Assembly: GCA_050174775.1 (NCBI GenBank)
Contig: JBFXJP010000002.1
Coordinates: 248,001 to 312,000 of the forward strand
Direction of reading: 5' to 3'
Source of the DNA: CAYPGJ01 sp050174775
GTDB taxonomy: Bacteria > Planctomycetota > Phycisphaerae > Phycisphaerales > UBA1924
Length of the DNA stretch: 64,000 nucleotides
Position 1 is the first letter of the stretch; each line of letters opens with the position of its first letter. The translations under genes were made by a program, and so were the position numbers. Below are positions 57,383 to 64,000 of this stretch, piece by piece. The notes under the pieces were generated by a model. The model saw nothing but the letters and a program-made list of their open reading frames with translations. It was not told the origin of the DNA and made no database searches.

Positions 57383-60025
57383 ATGAACAGCTTGTCCGCA
57401 GTGCTCCCTCGATTCGTCCTCACAGTGCTCGCCCTGTGCGTGCTCGCCCCCACATACGGGCGCACGCCGCCGCACAGCCGCACCGCTTCGCCCCCGACCT
57501 CGCCCAACCCGTTCGATTACTACGGCGGGCTGGCGCACAACGAGGCCGTCCCGGCGCCGAGCAGCGTGCTCGGGCATCCGATCGGCGCGCAGTTCTCGCG
57601 ACACCACGATGTGCTTGCGTATTGCGAGGCGCTGGCTGAGGCATCGGACCGGGTGCGTCTGGAGGAGTACGGGCGCACCTGGGAGGACCGCCCGCTGGTC
57701 ATCATGACCATCTCATCGCCGGCGAACCTTGCGCGTCTGGACGAGATCCTCGCGCGACACCGCGAGCTGGCCGACCCCCGCGCGACAAGCGAGCCGCGTG
57801 CCGCTGAGATCGCGCGAGACAATCCGGCCGTTGTCTGGCTCTCCTACAACGTCCACGGCAATGAGGCGTCGTCCACCGAAGCGGCCATGCAGGTGGCGTA
57901 CACGCTCGCCTCGGCAACCAACGACGAAGTCCAGCGCATGCTCGACCGCCTCGTGGTCGTCATCGATCCCTGCCTCAACCCGGACGGGCGTGAGCGGTAC
58001 GTCTCGTGGTACCGGCAGCGCCTCGGCGTGAGCATCGATGCTGATCCGCTCGCCGCGGAGCACGACGAGCCCTGGCCGGGCGGGCGCGCCAACCACTACC
58101 TCTTCGATCTCAATCGTGATTGGATCTGGGGCGTGCACCCCGAGTCGCGTGCGCGCATCAACGCGTACCGCCGCTTCCTCCCCGTGCTCCACATCGACTA
58201 CCACGAACAGGAGTACACCAGCCCGTACTTCTTCGGCGCCGGGGAGCCACCGTACAACCTCAACATCCCCCAGGAGACGAAGGACTGGATCGAGAAGTAC
58301 GGCAAGGCCAACGCCGAAGTCTTCGATGCCAACCGCCTCGTCTACGCGACGAAGGAGCGGTTCGACTATCTCTACCCGGGCTACGGCAAGGTGACGCCCG
58401 TGTATTACGGCGCCATCGGCATGCTATGCGAACAGGCGGGTCACGGGTTCGCCGGCCTGGCCGTGAACGTGCACGACCACTACGCGCTGACGCTCCAGGA
58501 CCGCGCCCGCAACCACTTCCTCACGAGCCTCTCGTACCTTGAATCCACGGCCGAGTGGCGCGAGGAGCAACTGCAGCGCTTCGCGCGATACTTCCGCGAG
58601 TCGATCGCGTCGGACGGGAAGCCCCACGCTGCATACCTCATCGACGCCCGCACCGACCCGTCGTTGCTGCGTCGGACGTGGGACCTCTGCTCGGCCCACG
58701 CCATCGAGGTGCACGCGCTCGACGCCGACACCACGATCGCAGGCGCGCACTCGTACAAAGACGGCGGTGCGATCGAATCGCTCGAGCTCCCGCGCGGCTC
58801 CTGGGTGATCCGCACGGATCAGCCGATGGGCCGGCTCGTGCGTGCGCTCTTCGAGCGCACCACCGAGGTCGAGAGCATCGACACCTACGACATCGCGGCG
58901 TGGTCGCTCCCCGTCGCCTTCGGCCTACGCGCCGCGTGGAGCGACTCGATTCCTGACACGGCCCATTCGCTCCTCAGCGAGTGGACCCCGCCCGCTCCCG
59001 CCATCGACGGTGTGGAGCCCGACAAAGCGGTGGCGATCATCGTGGACGCCGCACAGCACGCATTCCCAGCGGCCGTTGGCGCTGCATCCAAGCACGATCT
59101 GTACTGCCGTGCTGCGGGTGACCCCATCGTCTATGAGGGACGCACGTTCGCCCGAGGTTCGCTCATCGTCCACAGCGTGCGCAACGATCCCGCAGCGCTT
59201 CGCGCGTTCGAATCCGATCTTCTCGCGCTCGGCCTCTCCGCCCATCGCTCCTCGTCGGGCTTCCCCGAGTCCGGCCCCGTCCTCGGCACGAACAAGAACT
59301 CCCGACTCGAATCCCCGCGCGTGCTGCTGCTCGCATCAGAGCCCGTCTCCTCGCTCTCGTATGGGGAGATCTGGAACCTCCTCGATAACCAGTGCCACAT
59401 CCCGCACACGCGCATCACAGCAGAGACGCTCGCCCGAGCGGACATCTCCGGGTTCAACACGCTCGTCATCCCGTCCGTGTCCTCTCTCTCCGGAGCGCTG
59501 GGCGAATCAGGGCTCTCCCGCCTCAAGGACTGGGTGCGCGCCGGGGGCTGCGTGATCGCGATGGACGATGCGGGCCGGTGGGCGTCGCGCACGCTGCTCG
59601 AACTCAAGGACGACAGCGAACCCAAGGATGATCGTCCGAAGGCGAGTGAGCTGAGCTACGAGCAGCGGCGAGAGCGATCAGTCGAGGATCGGGTGCCCGG
59701 GACGATGCTGCGCGTGGACATCGACATGACGCATCCGCTGGCCGCAGGCGTGCCGGAATGGGTCGGCGTGGTGAAGCGCGGCGCCGGGGGTCTCCCGGTC
59801 GCCGATTCCGGCTCGGTCATCGCGCGATTCGCCAAGGAGCCGCGCATCGGCGGGCCGATCTCCGACCGAAACATCGAGCGTCTCGCCGGAAAGCCGTTCC
59901 TGACACATCACCGTCTCGGGCGCGGCTCGGTGATCTGCTTCGCGGACGACGTGACATTACGCGGGTTCAATCACGCGTCCTCACGCCTGTTGCTCAACGC
60001 GATCGTCTTCGGGCCGTCGATGTAG
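57383..60025 (+). CDS. Secreted M14 zinc carboxypeptidase with amidotransferase-like C-terminal domain
   Basis: The protein has 880 residues from ATG 57383, with TATCTT just before it as a possible -10. A signal peptide covers about 1-27. The M14 domain (about 60-400) has NVHGNEASSTEAA (zinc HxxE), DPCLNPDGRERYV and the late HIDYHEQ zinc His. The C-terminal half contains PRVLLLASEPVSSLSYGEIWNLLDNQ and LVIPSVSSLSGALG, like the DJ-1/glutamine-amidotransferase-fold domains found after large M14 peptidases. It probably trims peptides in the envelope. Confidence 0.88.
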   Translation: MNSLSAVLPRFVLTVLALCVLAPTYGRTPPHSRTASPPTSPNPFDYYGGLAHNEAVPAPSSVLGHPIGAQFSRHHDVLAYCEALAEASDRVRLEEYGRTWEDRPLVIMTISSPANLARLDEILARHRELADPRATSEPRAAEIARDNPAVVWLSYNVHGNEASSTEAAMQVAYTLASATNDEVQRMLDRLVVVIDPCLNPDGRERYVSWYRQRLGVSIDADPLAAEHDEPWPGGRANHYLFDLNRDWIWGVHPESRARINAYRRFLPVLHIDYHEQEYTSPYFFGAGEPPYNLNIPQETKDWIEKYGKANAEVFDANRLVYATKERFDYLYPGYGKVTPVYYGAIGMLCEQAGHGFAGLAVNVHDHYALTLQDRARNHFLTSLSYLESTAEWREEQLQRFARYFRESIASDGKPHAAYLIDARTDPSLLRRTWDLCSAHAIEVHALDADTTIAGAHSYKDGGAIESLELPRGSWVIRTDQPMGRLVRALFERTTEVESIDTYDIAAWSLPVAFGLRAAWSDSIPDTAHSLLSEWTPPAPAIDGVEPDKAVAIIVDAAQHAFPAAVGAASKHDLYCRAAGDPIVYEGRTFARGSLIVHSVRNDPAALRAFESDLLALGLSAHRSSSGFPESGPVLGTNKNSRLESPRVLLLASEPVSSLSYGEIWNLLDNQCHIPHTRITAETLARADISGFNTLVIPSVSSLSGALGESGLSRLKDWVRAGGCVIAMDDAGRWASRTLLELKDDSEPKDDRPKASELSYEQRRERSVEDRVPGTMLRVDIDMTHPLAAGVPEWVGVVKRGAGGLPVADSGSVIARFAKEPRIGGPISDRNIERLAGKPFLTHHRLGRGSVICFADDVTLRGFNHASSRLLLNAIVFGPSM

Positions 60026-60066
60026 CTGAGCGATCGTCCGCAGCCGTGGGTGCAAGCGCATGTGTC

Positions 60067-60681
60067 TTACGCCGCTTCCTTCTTCGGAGGCGCAGCTTCG
60101 GCCGTCGCGTTCGCGGCAACTGTGGGCGCAGGCTTCGCCGCAGCCGGCTTGCTCGCCACCTCATCCGACCCGTCCCCGGTCGATGTTGCCGTCTCGTTCA
60201 ACGTCGATTCCGCGACAGGCTCGGGCTTTGGCACGGCAGGTGATGGAGCGGCCCCGGTAGCCGCCTTCTGCGCCGCTGCTGCGTCAGGCTTCGGCGTAGC
60301 CGCTTTGGGTGGGGGTGCGACGGTCTCGCCCTCCACAGGCGCGGCGCTCGCCGGCGCCGGCTTGGGGGTTGCCTGCGGCGCTTCGGCTTTGCTTCGTGGC
60401 GCTTCCGCCGCAGGATCCGCAGTGGGCTTCGCGCCGGCGGACGCGGCGGACGGCACACCCAGAATCCGCGCCAGCATCGGCTGCTCGGCCACCGCGCTCC
60501 GCACCTGGCTTGCCAGGGCCGACTCAGCCTCCTCAAGACGCTTCGTCGCGGCCTCATGCTCCGTCCGCAGGGCGCGCATCTGCTCATCGAGCTTCGCGAC
60601 CTCCTCGGCGATCTCCGTGCGAGCATCCCAATGCGGCTTCAGGATCGCGTCGAGCATCTGTCCCGGCGTCTGGCTCATCAT
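60067..60681 (-). CDS. Coiled-coil protein with long Ala/Pro-rich tail
   Basis: The protein has 204 residues from the ATG at 60681, chosen for gaggagcga directly upstream. Residues about 25-65 form a coiled coil (TEIAEEVAKLDEQMRALRTEHEAATKRLEEAESALASQV). The rest is low-complexity Pro, Ala and Lys with repeated KPAP-like units, ending PPKKEAA. It may be a cell-envelope or scaffold protein. No family is recognised. Confidence 0.7.
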   Translation of the reverse strand: MMSQTPGQMLDAILKPHWDARTEIAEEVAKLDEQMRALRTEHEAATKRLEEAESALASQVRSAVAEQPMLARILGVPSAASAGAKPTADPAAEAPRSKAEAPQATPKPAPASAAPVEGETVAPPPKAATPKPDAAAAQKAATGAAPSPAVPKPEPVAESTLNETATSTGDGSDEVASKPAAAKPAPTVAANATAEAAPPKKEAA

Positions 60682-60834
60682 TCGCTCCTCATGCGGCGCA
60701 TATCGCGATGCCCCGGCGTGAGTCTCATCGGCGCTGGATCTGCTCCACATCACCCGGAGGGCGGTCCAATAACGCGCCGGCGGCGCTCTGCGCGAGCGAG
60801 ACCGGTTGCGCGGGAAGGTCATGTCGGCGGTTCG

Positions 60835-61713
60835 TCATTCCCGGGGCGCGTGGCGGTCTCCGTGCGACGGAGGCGTTGAGATGACGAGAAACTCGACCGG
60901 GTCGTCGGAGCGATTCTGTGCCTGATGAGCTCGCCCCGGCGCGATCTCAAGACCTTCCCCGGCGCGCAGATCGTGCGTTGCACCGTCGACCTCCATCGTG
61001 AGGGTTCCGGTGAGCACGCGAAAGAACTGGCGCGCGGCCGCGTGGTAGTGGCGAACCTCGCGCGCGCCTGGCGGCATGCGTTCCTCGATCACGCTGAGAC
61101 CCGAGGTGCGGACGAGATGCCACCCGTCACACCGGTCGCCCCAGGTGTAATGCGGCGCCGAGGCGCGATCGATGGGCTGGTGAACGTTATGCCCCGACGC
61201 GGGGCTGCCGAGCTGCGCCGCTGCGTTGGTCGGCAGCAGCAGCGCCATCGAATGCTCGTCGACGAACGCGTCCTCTCCGGCCCGCCGAAAGAACCTGCGG
61301 TGCGTGCCCTCGATCTCGAATCCGAGGCGCCCGTACATCGAGATCGCGCGCGGATTGTCGGCGGAGACGTACAACTCGATGCGATGCCTGCCTTCCGCGC
61401 GGAGTCGGTTGATCGCTTCACGCATCATCGCGCTGCCGACGCCGCGCCCCTGATGCTCTGGGGCCACGCCCACACTCCCGATGTACGCCGAGTGCGCGAG
61501 CCGATCGGTGCGCCGCTGAAGCACGTACGCGCCGATCACCTCGCCACGCTCCTCGGCCACGATCACCTCTCCGGCGGACTGCCACCGGCGGACGACACCC
61601 ATGAACATCGCCTCGTCGCCCCGGTCGAACGCGACGTACGGCGAGACGCTGTCCGACGAGTAGATGCGATGGAGCGCAGGGATGTCCGTGTCACGAGCGG
61701 GACGGTGCAGCAT
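60835..61713 (-). CDS. GNAT acetyltransferase fused to cupin domain
   Basis: The protein has 292 residues. The N-terminal GNAT domain (about 1-160) has GSVGVAPEHQGRGVGSAMM, the acetyl-CoA loop, then ELYVSADNPRAISMYGRLGFEIEG. The C-terminal cupin (about 185-285) has REVRHYHAAARQFFRVLTGTLTMEVDG and GEGLEIAPGRAHQAQN, including HYH and a late His for metal. The pair could modify and sense a small molecule. The substrate is unknown. Confidence 0.9.
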   Translation of the reverse strand: MLHRPARDTDIPALHRIYSSDSVSPYVAFDRGDEAMFMGVVRRWQSAGEVIVAEERGEVIGAYVLQRRTDRLAHSAYIGSVGVAPEHQGRGVGSAMMREAINRLRAEGRHRIELYVSADNPRAISMYGRLGFEIEGTHRRFFRRAGEDAFVDEHSMALLLPTNAAAQLGSPASGHNVHQPIDRASAPHYTWGDRCDGWHLVRTSGLSVIEERMPPGAREVRHYHAAARQFFRVLTGTLTMEVDGATHDLRAGEGLEIAPGRAHQAQNRSDDPVEFLVISTPPSHGDRHAPRE

Positions 61714-61771
61714 GCTCGCATTATGGCCGGGGACGTGGCGTGTGCAGCACCGTCTCGGCGATCCAAGGCCC

Positions 61772-63385
61772 TCAGCGACGCCGGCGGCGCGCCGCCCCGA
61801 GCCCGAGCATGGCGAGCGCGAACGCTCCGCCCGGCGCCGGGATCAGGAAAACATTCCCCTGCAGGCTCGTGATCGACGAGTTTGCCATGAGGATGTCCGC
61901 GAGCGTTGTCCCCTCGATCTGCTCGAGCACGTCCGCGAGCTCCGCGTCGTTCTCGTACCAGTACCGATCGCACGCTCGCAGCGCTCCGAACTGGTGCAGG
62001 AAGCCCGCCGTGAGCAGCTCGCCCAGGGACGAGCCCGCCAGATGGTCCTCCGACAATGCGCCCACCCACAGGTCGACGTTGCTCACATCGCCGTACAGCG
62101 ATTCGAGCGTGTCCGCCAGCGCGGTGTCCGACGTGATCTGGTCGAACGAGGTGACGGCCGCGAGCCCGAGCGCAACGCGCACCGTGTTGTAGTCCGCCAG
62201 GCCGTGATCGCGCCCCCGCTGGATGTTGAGCGACACCAGGTCCATTCCCCCGGTGGGGATGGTGAACAGGAAGTTGCGCACGTCGGAGATCACCTTCGAG
62301 TCAACCTCCTGCATGAGCTGCGATGCCAGCCCCTTGAGCAGCGGGTCCACGCCGCCCTCATTCAGGATGCGGTGAGGCTGGAAGAACGCGTCCTGCAGCG
62401 AGACGTTCCCGGCCGCGATCACGCTGCCGTCGTCGTTGAGCCGCTGGAGCGTTGGAGAAAGCATCGTGTGCCCGACGCGGAAGAGGGCCGTGGCGAACTC
62501 GTTGGCGGTGGTCGGGTCAACCGCGTCGTCGTACCCCGAGTACGCCGGCATCTGGCTCCCCAGCAGGGCGGGCAGCCATTCGTGATAGGTGATGTGCTGG
62601 ATCTCGGCGCCCACGATCTTCCGGGCCCGCTGATAGACCTCCTCGTCGCTCCAGCCGGAGTTCTGGGCTGCGATCGCGTCGGCCCAACGATTGTGCTCGC
62701 GCATGAAGAGGGTGTGCGCAGCCGTGAGCCCAAGCTGCTCGTTCACGCGCTCATCTCCGGCGACAAACATGCCGGCGCTCATCGGCAGCAAATCGCCGCT
62801 CTCGTGGCTTGTCACCGTGAGCCTCCCGCCGGTGAACGAGCGCAGGGAATCCGCGTGGCTCTGGGAAGAGCCGTACACCTGCGACCCGTCGATCCACGAG
62901 GAGATCGTGTTCACCTGCTGGCGGGGGTTGCCCAGGCTCGTGCCGGTGCCCGCTTCGTACTTCGACCGGCTGAACGAGATCGTCGTGCCCGGCGTGAAGA
63001 ACGGATCGCCGTCCGGGACGAGGATCGGCTCCGCCTCGACCGGCTCGGCGCGCGGCACGAGGTCCATGTCGTGGTCGATGAACTGTCCCCACTGCCAGAC
63101 CCAGTCGGTCAGGCCGCGGCTGTTCAGCATCGATGAGGACTGGTGAAAGATCGCGTTGGAGATCACACGCGCGTTGGGGCGGTCCCCTCCGCCCATCGAG
63201 CCCATGCCGTCCCCGTACGCGGACGAGGCCATGCGTTGGAACATTGCTCCGGCAGAGCCCCAAGTGGTGTGCGTCAGGTTGTTTCCGACCCCGTCGTATG
63301 TCCGATTGGCTCCGAGACACGATGACCCGATGGCGCCTCCCGCGAACAAGAGCGAAAACGCAACAACAAACCTCCGCGCGGTCAT
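61772..63385 (-). CDS. Secreted animal-type heme peroxidase with PEP-CTERM-like tail
   Basis: The protein has 537 residues from the ATG at 63385 with an aggagag RBS. A signal peptide covers about 1-26. The peroxidase domain has WQWGQFIDHDMDLVP (distal His), ALFRVGHTMLSPTLQ (proximal His near 310) and SLNIQRGRDHGLADYNTVR (family signature). The C-terminus FLIPAPGGAFALAMLGLGAARRRR has the order PAPG, hydrophobic helix and Arg cluster, a PEP-CTERM-type sorting signal. It likely oxidises substrates at the cell surface. Confidence 0.92.
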   Translation of the reverse strand: MTARRFVVAFSLLFAGGAIGSSCLGANRTYDGVGNNLTHTTWGSAGAMFQRMASSAYGDGMGSMGGGDRPNARVISNAIFHQSSSMLNSRGLTDWVWQWGQFIDHDMDLVPRAEPVEAEPILVPDGDPFFTPGTTISFSRSKYEAGTGTSLGNPRQQVNTISSWIDGSQVYGSSQSHADSLRSFTGGRLTVTSHESGDLLPMSAGMFVAGDERVNEQLGLTAAHTLFMREHNRWADAIAAQNSGWSDEEVYQRARKIVGAEIQHITYHEWLPALLGSQMPAYSGYDDAVDPTTANEFATALFRVGHTMLSPTLQRLNDDGSVIAAGNVSLQDAFFQPHRILNEGGVDPLLKGLASQLMQEVDSKVISDVRNFLFTIPTGGMDLVSLNIQRGRDHGLADYNTVRVALGLAAVTSFDQITSDTALADTLESLYGDVSNVDLWVGALSEDHLAGSSLGELLTAGFLHQFGALRACDRYWYENDAELADVLEQIEGTTLADILMANSSITSLQGNVFLIPAPGGAFALAMLGLGAARRRRR

Positions 63386-63718
63386 GGGCGATCTCTCCTG
63401 ATGTACAGCGGTCACGAGCATCCCCCCGTGCGAGGGGCACTCCCGACCTGACTCCGAACCTAACTCCTACACAATGCTCGGGCAAGCGCTTTCTTGCAGA
63501 GTGCGGTGCAGGTGGCACGGATTCTGCGGTCTGCCGAACTGGCAGCAGCATGGACCGTCACGACCATCCAGGGTCACATTTTCGGCTTGTGTCCGGGCTG
63601 TCCGTGCCGGTGAGCACCGATTCCGGGCCCTGAGGGCTGGCGCAGGCGTTGCTCTACACCATGCGAACCCCCATGCGCGGCCACCGGCCGCACAGGACCA
63701 GGACGCAAGGAAGGACCC
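63386..63718. other. Intergenic region between peroxidase and dnaK
   Basis: This region divides divergent genes. Aside from the sigma-54-like site at 63513-63528 and a small hairpin (ctgccgaactggcag near 63531) no signal is clear. No CIRCE element was seen before dnaK. The dnaK RBS is aaggaagga, ending a few bases before the ATG. Confidence 0.45.
63513..63528 (+). promoter_or_regulatory. Possible sigma-54 promoter upstream of dnaK
   Basis: TGGCACGGATTCTGCG has GG and GC spaced by exactly ten bases, the -24/-12 rule, with TGGCACG matching well and CTGC replacing TTGC. It is about 190 bases before dnaK, which is far for a direct promoter. It may be chance. Confidence 0.25.
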
Positions 63719-64000
63719 ATGTCAAAGATCATCGGGATTGACCTCGGCACCACGAACTCCGTCGTTTCTGTCATGGAAGGCGGTCAGCCCAAGGTCATCA
63801 CCAACTCATTCGGCTCGCGCCTCACCCCCTCCGTGGTCGCCTTCACCGATAAGGGCGAGCGGCTCGTCGGTCAGCCTGCGCGCCACCAGCAGGTGACCAA
63901 CCCGCGGAACACCATTTACTCCATCAAGCGGTTCATGGGCCGTCGCCACGACGAGGTCCAGTCCGAAGAGAAGCTGGTGCCCTACGAGGTCGTGGGCGGC
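63719..64000 (+). CDS. dnaK: Chaperone DnaK (N-terminal part, runs past the window)
   Basis: The first 94 codons are present from ATG 63719. KIIGIDLGTTNSVVSVMEGG holds the phosphate-1 motif of Hsp70 ATPases, followed by LTPSVVAFTDKGERLVGQPARHQ and SIKRFMGRRHDEV, all typical of DnaK. The Hsp70 chaperone folds proteins with DnaJ and GrpE. The gene continues beyond 64000. Confidence 0.96.
   Translation, partial: MSKIIGIDLGTTNSVVSVMEGGQPKVITNSFGSRLTPSVVAFTDKGERLVGQPARHQQVTNPRNTIYSIKRFMGRRHDEVQSEEKLVPYEVVGG

Overview
The window is GC-rich DNA that looks planctomycete, probably Phycisphaerae-like. This is inferred from a heme peroxidase ending in a PEP-CTERM-like tail, recombinase and prophage accessory families often met in that phylum, and -10 boxes of the TAGACT/TAGAAT type. 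No rRNA is present to confirm it. Host DNA lies at both edges. On the left are the end of a membrane protein gene and an intact tRNA-Asn(GTT). On the right, from about 48.8 kb, are a serine hydrolase, a CbrC-family protein, a zinc alcohol dehydrogenase, an O-methyltransferase, PEP carboxylase, a secreted M14 peptidase, an acetyltransferase-cupin fusion, the peroxidase and the start of dnaK.

Between them sits one mobile element of about 48.5 kb inserted at the 3' end of the tRNA-Asn gene. Its ends are a 41-bp direct repeat (269-309 and 48748-48788, one mismatch) that includes the tRNA 3' half. The element is mosaic. (1) 770-2719 is a mercury-type cassette: MerR with its three cysteines, a Cys-rich secreted protein, a MerT-MerP fusion and an AhpD-like protein, but no mercuric reductase. 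(2) 3339-6359 is a recombination module: DUF2924 protein, large serine recombinase, ParB-type HTH protein and an orphan excisionase/antitoxin-like HTH gene. (3) 6509-9315 is a tightly coupled two-gene operon: an unknown 260-residue protein and a QueC-like PP-loop enzyme fused to a C-terminal winged-helix-like domain. It is the best candidate for an undescribed defence system here. (4) 9538-19638 holds phage early genes: sigma-like regulator, recombination ATPase, DUF669, RusA, SF2 helicase, primase-polymerase, ParB-methyltransferase fusion and several small genes. (5) 19790-37747 is a siphovirus-like late operon: terminase, portal, protease-capsid fusion, head-tail and tail proteins, tape measure and tip proteins, interrupted by an antisense DUF3800 gene. 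(6) 38191-48033 is a divalent-metal efflux cassette: CzcCBA-type RND pump, a lipoprotein and a Zn/Cd/Co-type P-ATPase.

The right end holds a small GIY-YIG gene. Its start codon directly follows a short tRNA-3'-end-like sequence, and its stop codon lies inside a degenerate tRNA-Asn copy, so it looks like a small unit that lives on tRNA ends.

The genes suggest an integrated tailed phage, or phage-derived element, that pays its way with metal resistance at both flanks and anti-phage cargo inside. No endolysin could be recognised, so whether it is a complete phage is open.
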